Part shown: one piece after another, positions 8,038-14,713 of the stretch | How positions within the stretch are numbered: the stretch's first letter is position 1 | Layout of the letters: every line of letters starts with the position of its first letter | Assembly (NCBI GenBank): GCA_048498415.1 | Contig: JBEHYA010000036.1 | Span: forward strand, 1-18,149 | Length of the DNA: 18,149 bases | From: JBEHYA01 sp048498415 | GTDB lineage: Bacteria > Pseudomonadota > Alphaproteobacteria > UBA9219 > RGZA01 | Direction of reading: 5' to 3' | Made by a program: the position numbers and the translations under genes | The notes under the pieces: model-generated | Database searches by the model: none | Told to the model about the DNA's origin: nothing | What the model saw: the letters and a program-made list of their open reading frames with translations, nothing else

Positions 8038-8949
8038 ATGACTGCTGCGCGTTCACCCATATTAACCGGCATGCTGCTTTCGGCGATGGCCTATGCCGGA
8101 TATACGTGTTTTGACACGACGATCAAATATACCTCGCGGCATCTGCCCACGTTTCAGTGCCTGGCGGCGGCGCTGTTCGCCAGCCTGATTTTTCTGGTGA
8201 TCTTCTCGTTCATTATCCACCGCAAGAACGTGGGGCATGAATTCACCATTCATAAGTGGAAGCTGCATGCGGTGCGGGGGCTGGTGCAGATTTTAAGCCA
8301 GTCGTTCTTCTTCATTGGCTTCACCCATATTCCGCTCACCACGTTTTATATCGTGCTGTTTCTGGTGCCGATCATGGCGGGCATTATGGGCAGCCTATTC
8401 TTGAAGGAGAAATTTACCGCGCAGCTGGCGCTGACCTCGCTTATCAGTTTTTGCGGCACGCTGATTGCGCTGCGGCCGTGGACGAGCATGCACGCGGATA
8501 TGCTGCCCTGGGTGGGCATGGTGTTTCTGGGCACGATTTTCAGTTCATGCTCAATCCTCATCATGCGGCGCATGATGGTGACGGAAGGCGTGGCGGCCAC
8601 CGCCCTTTCCAATGTTGCCATTATGCTGTGCGTGTTTCTGGTTCCGGCTACGCTGCATTATGTGCCGTTTGAATGGCATGATCTGGTTTTCCTGACGCTG
8701 GGCGGCTTTTTCTATGCGGGTGCGGTAAAGGCGCTGGCCCTTGCGTTGCGCCATACGCCCACTTCCTATGTGGCGGCGGGGCAGTTCATGCAGCTGGTCT
8801 ATGGCGCGATTGCAGGTTATTTAGTTTTCAGCGATAAGCCGGATATGTGGGTGTATGTGGGCGGCGCCGTGGTGATCGGCGCCAACCTGTTCCTGCTCGC
8901 GACGCAAAGCCGCAAGCCGAAGGCCGAAGTGCTTGGCTCGCCGGCCTAA
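8038..8949 (+). CDS. DMT-superfamily (EamA-type) transporter
   Basis: This 303-residue protein is almost entirely hydrophobic, with about ten predicted membrane helices in two five-helix halves, the layout of EamA-domain drug/metabolite transporters. The second half begins at about residue 155 (MLPWVGMVFLGTIFSSCSILIMRR). Features typical of the superfamily are the short charged loop LKEKFT at about 122-127, at the end of the fourth helix, and the C-terminal helix pair ending in a basic, cytoplasmic tail (LATQSRKPKAEV). Related proteins in alphaproteobacteria export or import small metabolites, including S-adenosylmethionine uptake carriers of intracellular species, but the substrate cannot be read from sequence. 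The start lacks a clear ribosome binding site. The gene stands alone: divergent upstream from the DUF2125 gene and followed at once by a paired-hairpin repeat. Confidence 0.88.
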   Translation: MTAARSPILTGMLLSAMAYAGYTCFDTTIKYTSRHLPTFQCLAAALFASLIFLVIFSFIIHRKNVGHEFTIHKWKLHAVRGLVQILSQSFFFIGFTHIPLTTFYIVLFLVPIMAGIMGSLFLKEKFTAQLALTSLISFCGTLIALRPWTSMHADMLPWVGMVFLGTIFSSCSILIMRRMMVTEGVAATALSNVAIMLCVFLVPATLHYVPFEWHDLVFLTLGGFFYAGAVKALALALRHTPTSYVAAGQFMQLVYGAIAGYLVFSDKPDMWVYVGGAVVIGANLFLLATQSRKPKAEVLGSPA

Positions 8950-8951
8950 AA

Positions 8952-9059
8952 CCTCATTCCCGCGAAAGCGGGAATCCAGAGGACTGGGCCATTATTTAAA
9001 TCATATATTCCGCCGCAGACGCGGGCTTTAGCTGGATCCCCGCTTTCGCGGGGACGAGG
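8952..9059. repeat. Paired inverted hairpin repeat (REPIN-like), type B
   Basis: Two 28-base arms face each other, 8952-8979 and 9032-9059, identical at 25 of 28 positions when one is reverse-complemented. Each arm is itself a hairpin: ATTCCCGC-GAAA-GCGGGAAT (8956-8975) and the complement-strand version with CCCCGC-TTTC-GCGGGG core (9038-9053). Two of the three differences are on opposite sides of the stem and preserve pairing. The unit lies in the gap between the 3' ends of the convergent transporter and fabF-like genes, where it may also act as a bidirectional transcript end. The core motif is of the kind dispersed in many proteobacterial genomes. Confidence 0.8.
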
Positions 9060-9069
9060 TGGGGGAGAG

Positions 9070-10308
9070 TTAAACGCGCTTAACCGCGAGCACGGCGTTC
9101 AGGCCGCCGAAGGCGAAGGAATTTTTGAGTAGCGCATCGATGCGCATGTCGCGCGCGGCGTTGGGGATTACATCCAGCTCGCCCACTTCAGGATCTGCTT
9201 GCGTGAAGTTAAGGGTGCCGGGTGCAATCTGGTTTTTGATTGTGAGGGCGGCGGCCACCATTTCCAGCGCGCCGGCGCCGCCAAGCGCGTGGCCGAACAT
9301 GGATTTGTTGGAAGAAAGCGCGAGTTTTTTGGCATGCGCTTCAAACACGGTGTGAATGGCTTTGCTTTCGGTGGCATCGTTGCTGCGTGTGCCGGTGCCG
9401 TGGGCGTTGATGTATTGGATATCGCTTGCGTTCAACTGCGCATCTTTCAGCGCGCCGCGCACGGCGCGGACCATGCCGCCGGCATCCGGCGTGGTGATAT
9501 CTTTGGCATCGCTGCTCATGCCAAAGCCGCACATTTCTGCGTAAATCCTGGCGCCGCGGGCTTTGGCGTGTTCCATTTCTTCGAGCACGAGAATGCCTGA
9601 GCCTTCGCCCAGAATCATGCCGCCGCGACCCAATGAGAAGGGCCGGCAGGTATCGGGGGCAACCACGCGCAAGGCTTCCCAGCCTTTCAGCGTGCCGTAG
9701 GTAAGGCAGGCTTCGGAGCCGCCGGTCACGCCAGCGGTGAGTGTGCCGGCGCGGATCATGTGGAAGACGACGCCGATCGCATGCGTGGCCGAAGCGCAGG
9801 CGCTGGCAATTGTATAGCCGGGGCCCATGATGTTCTGATCCATGCTGATCTGGCAGCCGGCGGCATTGGCCATTAAACGCGGCACAGTGAAGGGGTGGAC
9901 GCGGATAAGCTGCGAGCCCAGCGGCGCGCCGCTGCCAATCAACTTGGTATAGCTTTCTTCCAGCGTGTTCTGGCCGCCGACGCCGGTGCCGACAATAACG
10001 GCCGTGCGTTCGGAAAGCTCACCTTCAAACTTTAAGCCGCTGTCTTTGACGGCTTCGCGCGCCGCCACCATGGCGAATTGCGAAAAGCGGTCGTACATCG
10101 GCAGTTTTTTGGGATCGAAGTGTTTTGCGGTGTCAAAATTCTTGATCTCCGCCGCGAACTTCACGCCGAGGCCTTCGGTGGTGATGTTCGAGATGGGCGT
10201 GATGCCGGATTTGCTGTTAGCGAGCGAGTCCCAGAACGCGGGTATGTCCTGCCCGATGGGCGAGACGACGCCAAGCCCGGTGATCGCAACGCGTTTTAAG
10301 CCTGTCAT
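9070..10308 (-). CDS. Beta-ketoacyl-ACP synthase II-like (FabF family)
   Basis: This 412-residue condensing enzyme elongates acyl chains by decarboxylative Claisen condensation of acyl-enzyme with malonyl-ACP. The family triad is visible: nucleophile Cys171 in ASACASATHAIG, His303 in NAHGTGTRSND, and His340 in NKSMFGHALGGAGA; Lys335 is also in place. The length and N-terminus (MTGLKRVAITGLGVVSPIG) are standard for FabF. The start codon lies one base after the stop of the acyl carrier protein gene, so translation is probably coupled, and the local ribosome binding site is poor. It is the last gene of the lpxD-acp-fabF operon. Because its partner is a specialised-looking acyl carrier protein next to lpxD, it may serve a lipid A acyl-chain pathway rather than, or besides, bulk fatty acid synthesis. 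That is inference; a genome copy of fabF elsewhere would support it. Confidence 0.93.
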   Translation of the reverse strand: MTGLKRVAITGLGVVSPIGQDIPAFWDSLANSKSGITPISNITTEGLGVKFAAEIKNFDTAKHFDPKKLPMYDRFSQFAMVAAREAVKDSGLKFEGELSERTAVIVGTGVGGQNTLEESYTKLIGSGAPLGSQLIRVHPFTVPRLMANAAGCQISMDQNIMGPGYTIASACASATHAIGVVFHMIRAGTLTAGVTGGSEACLTYGTLKGWEALRVVAPDTCRPFSLGRGGMILGEGSGILVLEEMEHAKARGARIYAEMCGFGMSSDAKDITTPDAGGMVRAVRGALKDAQLNASDIQYINAHGTGTRSNDATESKAIHTVFEAHAKKLALSSNKSMFGHALGGAGALEMVAAALTIKNQIAPGTLNFTQADPEVGELDVIPNAARDMRIDALLKNSFAFGGLNAVLAVKRV

Positions 10309-10309
10309 A

Positions 10310-10639
10310 TTAATTTGTCGTGCCGCCGGCAGGAGGCGCGGCCGGGGTTTTGTTCGGGAACAGATCGGCTTCCGTCAGGATGCGGCCTTCTTTTTTTGCC
10401 TGAATGAGTTTTTCAACCACGCCAATCACTTCGCCCACGGTCTGGAATTCCATGTTGGTGGAATTGGCGTTGAAGGGGATCTGGATCTGGAACTTGTCTT
10501 CCAGCGCAAAAACGATTTCCACCACATCGAGCGAGCTAATTTGCAGGTCGGCCAGTTTCGCTTCGGGCGAAAGCTTGGCGCGGTCGATCATGGCTTTCTG
10601 CGCCACGATATCGAGGATTTCATCAGTCGTCTGGCTCAT
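10310..10639 (-). CDS. Acyl carrier protein, AcpXL-like in context
   Basis: This 109-residue protein has the acyl carrier protein fold signature: helix I, a loop, then the phosphopantetheine serine in ISSLDVVEIVFALEDKF (Ser36). The usual acidic residue before that serine (DSL) is replaced by serine (SSL), while the following LDxVE is kept. It is longer than standard ACP (about 78 residues), with a C-terminal extension ending in a Pro/Ala/Gly/Thr tail. The segment IDRAKLSPEAKLADL before the motif and IVFALEDKFQIQIP after it recall the special ACP (AcpXL) that carries very-long acyl chains for lipid A in rhizobia. Position between lpxD (38 bases upstream) and a FabF-like synthase (1 base downstream) supports a lipid A related role. 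AcpXL identity is inferred, not proven; it could be a general ACP paralogue. Confidence 0.9.
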   Translation of the reverse strand: MSQTTDEILDIVAQKAMIDRAKLSPEAKLADLQISSLDVVEIVFALEDKFQIQIPFNANSTNMEFQTVGEVIGVVEKLIQAKKEGRILTEADLFPNKTPAAPPAGGTTN

Positions 10640-10677
10640 GGGAATTTCCGGGACAATATTAATAAGAAGGGCTTCAC

Positions 10678-11784
10678 TTAACCGCTTTTGGAATTTTTCT
10701 CAAGCTCGTTAACTTTTAGCTCGATGGTATCAAGGCGTTTCATATTATTTTTGAGTCGGGCCGCGTGCATGATTTGTTCCATAAAGCGGTCGCGTGGCAT
10801 GGCCGGAAAGCCCATATAAATGTTTTTGGCGGGCAAATTGCCGGCCAGCTGCGAGGCCGCCATCAAGACCGCATCATCGCCTACCTTTACGTGATCGGCC
10901 ACGCCTGAACGCGCGGCCAGCATCACGCGGTTGCCGACTTCGCTGCTGCCCGCCACGCCAACGCAGCCGCACAGAATGCAGTCTTCGCCGATCACCACAT
11001 TATGGCCGATCTGCACCTGGTTATCGATCTTGGTGCCGCGGCCGATGCTGGTGTTGGTAAGCGTGCCGCGGTCAATCGTAGTATTGGCGCCAATTTCCAC
11101 ATCATCGCCCAGCACAACCGCGCCCAGCGAATAGATGCGGGCAAAGGCGGTATTCGCGGTTTGCACGACACTGCCGGAATCTTCTTTGGCAAGTTCCGCA
11201 TTGCTGGCTTCGGGCGTGACAAAGCTGAAGCCTTCGGAGCCGATGACGGCGTTGAAATTCAGAATTACGCGGTCGCCAATAATAACGCGGTCGGCAATGC
11301 GCGCGCCGCTGTAGATGATGCAGTCTTTGCCCACACGCGCATCGGCGCCGACGCTGGCCTGGGCGATTAGCTGCGTGCCATCGCCGATCACGGCGCGGGG
11401 GCCGACCCAGCATTGCGGGCCGATCTGCACGTTCTTGCCCAATGTGGCGGTGGCATCGACCACGGCGGAAGGATGCACGCCGGGCGTGGCCGCAGGGGCG
11501 GTCGCGAACATTTCGGTGAGCGCGGCCAGCGCGTAGCGCGGGCGCTTGAAGAAAATGGCGGCGCGGAATTTTTTGGCAATCTCCTGCTGGCCTTCGGCAA
11601 GCACGATGCTGGCGGCGGGGCTATCGATGATCTGGGTGTGCAGGTTTTTATCGAAGGCGACCACCAGGTCGGTGGCATTCGCGGCGGCCTTGGGGTGGAC
11701 AAGCTTTTCCACCATCAGCGCGCCGTCGCCGGTGAAGCTTCCGCCAAGTTTTTCAGCCAATTCCTTAACGGAAACCGCGGGCAT
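10678..11784 (-). CDS. lpxD: UDP-3-O-acylglucosamine N-acyltransferase
   Basis: LpxD transfers a 3-hydroxyacyl chain from ACP to the amino group of UDP-3-O-acyl-glucosamine, the third step of lipid A synthesis. The 368-residue product has the N-terminal uridine-binding domain (about 1-100), then a left-handed beta helix of hexapeptide repeats (about 100-340), and a C-terminal helical tail (IMHAARLKNNMKRLDTIELK). Family hallmarks are visible: GSEGFSFV at about 182-189, GANTTIDRG at 232-240, and the catalytic histidine in IGHN (His261). Between GFSF and GDDVEIG there are about 37 residues, roughly 18 more than I recall from typical LpxD proteins. A clear GAGGA ribosome binding site lies about 8 bases before the ATG. 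It heads an operon with the acyl carrier protein and FabF-like genes and is divergent from the exported protein gene at 11935. Confidence 0.95.
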   Translation of the reverse strand: MPAVSVKELAEKLGGSFTGDGALMVEKLVHPKAAANATDLVVAFDKNLHTQIIDSPAASIVLAEGQQEIAKKFRAAIFFKRPRYALAALTEMFATAPAATPGVHPSAVVDATATLGKNVQIGPQCWVGPRAVIGDGTQLIAQASVGADARVGKDCIIYSGARIADRVIIGDRVILNFNAVIGSEGFSFVTPEASNAELAKEDSGSVVQTANTAFARIYSLGAVVLGDDVEIGANTTIDRGTLTNTSIGRGTKIDNQVQIGHNVVIGEDCILCGCVGVAGSSEVGNRVMLAARSGVADHVKVGDDAVLMAASQLAGNLPAKNIYMGFPAMPRDRFMEQIMHAARLKNNMKRLDTIELKVNELEKNSKSG

Positions 11785-11934
11785 ATTTTTTCCTCAATTT
11801 TGTTCAATAAAGAGTGCTATTCAGCAGCTTGCCTTCAATGGGGTGAGACATTAGTCTGATCATCCGGCCCTTACAAGTTCCCACCCACCCATTATCTCCC
11901 AATATCTCAGGCGGGCCTTCACACAAGGTGTTTC

Positions 11935-13191
11935 ATGAATTTACGGCGTTTCCGTTTTGGCGCTCTTACCCTTGCCACGCTTTGCCTGGTGCCGGTTTTA
12001 AGCCAGGCGGCCACCAAACATCACCATGCTGCGGTTGCCGAGACGGCTTCTGCCACCACGGCGGCAACGCCCAAGGGCGAATGGAAAGTGGGTTTGGTGA
12101 AGGATGACAAGGGCGGCTTTGGCTATTGCCTGGCCCGCGCCGAATATAATAACGGCCTGACGCTGGCGATTGCATTATCGCCGAAGCAGGAAATTAATTT
12201 AGGCGTTGGCGTGCCGGGCGCGGCCTATACCAAAGACGACAAATACCCGATGACGGTTTCGATTGACGGCAAGCTGAACCGCGAGCGCGTTTCCGCGCCG
12301 GTGCAGACCGATTTGCTGCTGACCCCGCTGGGCGCCGATCCAGAAGTGTTTGCGCTGCTCAAGGGCGGCAAGGTTTTGAGCATGAAGGGCCCGGAAGATA
12401 CCGCGCTGTTCGCGCTGAAGGGCACGGGCAAGGCGCTGGCTTCCTTGCAGGCGTGCATCAGCAGCGGCATGGGCAAAGCGCCGGCGGAAGCATCGGCGGG
12501 CGCAGCGCCCACGGGCAAAGCGGCGAGCAAAAATGCCAAGGGCGAAAAGGTGAAATTCCCGCCCAGCCTGTATGGTTTGCTGCAGGCGGCGGGCCTGAAG
12601 AATGTGGAAGTCATTCCCGTGGAAGACCCCGCCAAAGCGCCGGTGGATTTTGCGTGGAAGACCGGCAATGTGATGGGCGGCCTGCGCGAGCGACCGGTGC
12701 CCAAAGACATGACGATTGAAAAGATGACCGACATCATTTCATCCAGCTACAAGGCGCAGTGCAAAGGCACCTTCGATACCAAGCTGGGCGATGTGGAGGA
12801 TTTACCGGGCGTGAAACTGCGCACCGCCGATATTGGCTGCACCATGAACGGCAAGACGCTGGATGTGTCGCTGCTTTTGTATTTAACCGATACGCAGTTG
12901 TTCAGCATGTTCATGCACGAAGCCCCCGAAGCCGAGAAGGCGGATGCGATGGCGGCGCGCGACAAGATTGCGGTGAAGATCCGCGAGCTTGCCAAGCAGC
13001 AGAATGGCAAGACGGCCGCGCCGGCTCCTTCTTCGGCGCCTGCGGCGGAAGCGCCGGCTGCTGCGCCCGCGCCGACATCGGCGCCCGCAACACCTACCGT
13101 TATTCCGGGCGCTGCTGCGGCATCGCCGCCGGTCAGCGAAGCGCCCGCCGATGCAACGGCGCCAAGCGTGTTGCCGCCTGTGGCGAAATAA
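11935..13191 (+). CDS. Exported protein of unknown function upstream of truB
   Basis: I do not recognise the family with certainty. The 418-residue product starts with a signal peptide (MNLRRFRFGALTLATLCL, cleavage probably after SQA near residue 25), preceded by an AAGGTG ribosome binding site. Residues about 50-175 form one domain holding GYCLARAEY and ending ALFALKGTGKALASLQACI, a pattern I associate with small periplasmic alphaproteobacterial proteins; its two cysteines may form a disulfide. A short Ala/Gly/Lys-rich linker follows. A second domain (about 205-350) contains another cysteine pair (KAQCKGTF and DIGCTMNG). The last 65 residues are an Ala/Pro-rich, disordered-looking tail. No membrane segment beyond the signal peptide is seen, so a periplasmic location is likely. 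It lies where rbfA often sits upstream of truB, but is separated from truB by a paired-hairpin repeat, so co-transcription is uncertain. Confidence 0.82.
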   Translation: MNLRRFRFGALTLATLCLVPVLSQAATKHHHAAVAETASATTAATPKGEWKVGLVKDDKGGFGYCLARAEYNNGLTLAIALSPKQEINLGVGVPGAAYTKDDKYPMTVSIDGKLNRERVSAPVQTDLLLTPLGADPEVFALLKGGKVLSMKGPEDTALFALKGTGKALASLQACISSGMGKAPAEASAGAAPTGKAASKNAKGEKVKFPPSLYGLLQAAGLKNVEVIPVEDPAKAPVDFAWKTGNVMGGLRERPVPKDMTIEKMTDIISSSYKAQCKGTFDTKLGDVEDLPGVKLRTADIGCTMNGKTLDVSLLLYLTDTQLFSMFMHEAPEAEKADAMAARDKIAVKIRELAKQQNGKTAAPAPSSAPAAEAPAAAPAPTSAPATPTVIPGAAAASPPVSEAPADATAPSVLPPVAK

Positions 13192-13197
13192 TAGGAT

Positions 13198-13278
13198 GTA
13201 TGCCCCGGCGAAAGCCGGGGCCCATCTTTCAACAATCTGAATGCGGATGAATGGGCCCCGTTTTTCAACGGGGCATAC
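13198..13278. repeat. Paired inverted hairpin repeat (REPIN-like), type A, copy 1
   Basis: Two 28-base arms (13198-13225 and 13251-13278) are inverted copies. Each forms a hairpin with an 8-bp stem and GAAA/TTTC loop: GCCCCGGC-GAAA-GCCGGGGC at 13202-13221 and GCCCCGTT-TTTC-AACGGGGC at 13255-13274. The arms differ at four positions, and the changes keep both innermost base pairs intact, as expected if the hairpin structure is selected. Outer flanks GTATG and CATAC also match. The element sits between the stop of the exported protein and truB, ending 7 bases before the truB ATG; the second hairpin followed by five T residues also resembles a terminator. Confidence 0.88.
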
Positions 13279-13285
13279 TTTTTGA

Positions 13286-14188
13286 ATGGCTGAGAAAAAT
13301 ACCATCAACGGCTGGATTAATCTGGATAAGCCGGCGGGGCTTTCTTCCACGCAGGCGATGGCCAAAGTGCGCCGCGCGCTCAATGCCGATAAAGCGGGGC
13401 ATGGCGGCACGCTGGATCCATTTGCCACGGGCGTGCTGCCGATTGCTTTAGGCGAAGCGACCAAGCTCATCAATTACGTGATGGATGGCGAGAAGGAATA
13501 CGCGTTCACCGCCGTGTGGGGCGAGGCAAAAGATACCGATGATTATACCGGCAAGGTGATCGCGACGTCGGATGTGCGGCCATCTGAAAAAGATATTCGC
13601 GCGGCGCTGGGTGGTTTTATTGGCGCCATCCAGCAAACGCCGCCGCAGTTTTCCGCCATTCATGTGGATGGCCAGCGCGCCTATGATTTAGCGCGGGAAG
13701 GCAAGGAAGTGGAACTTGCCCCCCGCGAAGTGCAGGTGCATGGGTTTGATCTCATCAGTTGCGACGGGCCGGATGAAGCCAGCTTTAAAGTCACGTGCGG
13801 GAAGGGGACTTATATACGCTCGCTAGCCCGGGATCTGGCCGAAAAGCTGGGCACCAGAGCCCATGTAAAAACCCTAAAACGCCTGAAAACCGGGCCATTT
13901 ACCTATGAAACTACTATTTCCTTGGAAAGCCTGCAGGAAATGGGGCATAACAGCGCCGTATTGCCGCTGACGGCGGTGCTGGACGACATCCCGGCTCTTG
14001 CAGTCAGTGCGCTGGAAGCAGGCAAGCTTCGGCAAGGTCAGATGGTTGCTATTCCGCCCACGCGGATCATCGACCAGATGAAAACAGGCAGTCTAATTCC
14101 CACGCGCGATGCCTACGGGCTGGTTGCGCTGTGCGAGTGGGACGCGCCCAAGCTGAAACCCGCCCGCGTCTTTAAACCCCAAGTATAG
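13286..14188 (+). CDS. truB: tRNA pseudouridine(55) synthase
   Basis: TruB converts uridine 55 in the T-arm of tRNAs to pseudouridine. The 300-residue product has the expected start (INGWINLDKPAGLSSTQAM) and the catalytic motif GHGGTLDPFATGVLPI with the nucleophile Asp44. Later family segments are present: KEYAFTAVWGEAKDTDD, the Tyr in GQRAYDLAREGK, and CGKGTYIRSLARDLAEKLG. The C-terminal part matches the usual substrate-binding extension. The ATG at 13286 is set by conservation, yet no Shine-Dalgarno sequence precedes it; instead a GC-rich repeat hairpin ends 7 bases before it, so initiation may be inefficient or structure-dependent. It is followed after 9 bases by rpsO, forming the conserved truB-rpsO-pnp cluster. 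Confidence 0.97.
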   Translation: MAEKNTINGWINLDKPAGLSSTQAMAKVRRALNADKAGHGGTLDPFATGVLPIALGEATKLINYVMDGEKEYAFTAVWGEAKDTDDYTGKVIATSDVRPSEKDIRAALGGFIGAIQQTPPQFSAIHVDGQRAYDLAREGKEVELAPREVQVHGFDLISCDGPDEASFKVTCGKGTYIRSLARDLAEKLGTRAHVKTLKRLKTGPFTYETTISLESLQEMGHNSAVLPLTAVLDDIPALAVSALEAGKLRQGQMVAIPPTRIIDQMKTGSLIPTRDAYGLVALCEWDAPKLKPARVFKPQV

Positions 14189-14197
14189 GAGTACCCG

Positions 14198-14467
14198 ATG
14201 TCGCTTAGCGTTGAAGAAAAGCAGAAGATTGTGAAAGAATACGCGGTCGCCGCCAACGATACCGGCTCGCCGCAGGTGCAGATTGCGCTGATTACCGCGC
14301 AGCTCAACAAACTTTCCGAACACCTTAAGGATCACCAGAAGGACAACCACTCGCGCCGCGGGTTGTTGATGATGGTCGGCCAACGCCGCCGCCTGCTGGA
14401 CTATCTCAAGGCCAAGGATGAGAAGGCGTATACCGATATCATCGGCAAGCTGAACATCCGTAAGTAA
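14198..14467 (+). CDS. rpsO: Small ribosomal subunit protein S15
   Basis: S15 is a primary 16S rRNA-binding protein of the 30S subunit platform. The 89-residue product is full length and matches the family closely: NDTGSPQVQIALITAQLNKL, then the rRNA-contacting DNHSRRGLLMMVGQRRRLL and the ending YTDIIGKLNIRK. A strong AGGAG ribosome binding site (14187-14191) overlaps the truB stop codon and lies 6 bases from the ATG, so it is translated from the truB transcript. In many bacteria S15 controls its own translation; no obvious operator structure was resolved here. Confidence 0.98.
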   Translation: MSLSVEEKQKIVKEYAVAANDTGSPQVQIALITAQLNKLSEHLKDHQKDNHSRRGLLMMVGQRRRLLDYLKAKDEKAYTDIIGKLNIRK

Positions 14468-14497
14468 ATTGATGTACGAAATTTCTCCATACCACGT

Positions 14498-14574
14498 GTA
14501 TGCCCCGGCGAAAGCCGGGGTCCATGTATCGTGCTGTGTGGCAGAAATGGGCCCCGGCTTTCGCCGGGGCGTAC
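14498..14574. repeat. Paired inverted hairpin repeat (REPIN-like), type A, copy 2
   Basis: The arms 14498-14525 and 14547-14574 are inverted copies differing at two positions in their flanks. Each contains the same core, CCCCGGC-GAAA-GCCGGGG (14503-14520; complement form at 14552-14569). It shares the GTATG-CCCCG...CCAT arm layout with the copy at 13198-13278, 1.3 kb upstream. It lies 30 bases after the rpsO stop and 139 bases before the pnp start, inside the rpsO-pnp transcript. There it could stabilise rpsO mRNA against 3' decay or cut transcription. No T-run follows, so it is not a classic terminator. Confidence 0.88.
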
Positions 14575-14613
14575 AGGTAGGTAACCGCCGGGAATCCCTC
14601 CCCGCGGTGTTTA

Positions 14614-14692
14614 GCCATAGAGAGCTATTTGTGTCTTGAGTGATGAACCTGCGGCTGCAGGTTCATCACTCAGGTCACATGGCTCTCATGGC
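14614..14692 (+). promoter_or_regulatory. Long pnp leader hairpin, probable RNase III target
   Basis: The left arm 14614-14652 pairs with the right arm 14657-14692. The top is a perfect 15-bp stem (14638-14652 with 14657-14671) closed by a GGCT tetraloop. Below it come mixed pairs and short bulges, then a basal stem of GCCAT and GAGAGC pairing with GCTCTC and ATGGC, with a single A bulge. About 35 base pairs form in total. The structure ends 21 bases before the pnp start codon. In enteric bacteria the pnp leader is a double-stranded stem cut by RNase III, after which PNPase represses its own translation; the same control is inferred here by position and shape. Confidence 0.75.
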
Positions 14693-14713
14693 GTTTTAGA
14701 AAAGGAAACGACC

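Noticed and set aside
8952..14574. Repeated palindromes as a CRISPR array
   Set aside because: Only three units exist, kilobases apart, each a pair of inverted hairpins rather than direct repeats with regular spacers, and no cas gene is present.
14636..14713. TTG start giving a 26-residue N-terminal extension of PNPase
   Set aside because: The extension is encoded by the leader hairpin, and the ATG at 14714 has a proper ribosome binding site and the conserved N-terminus.
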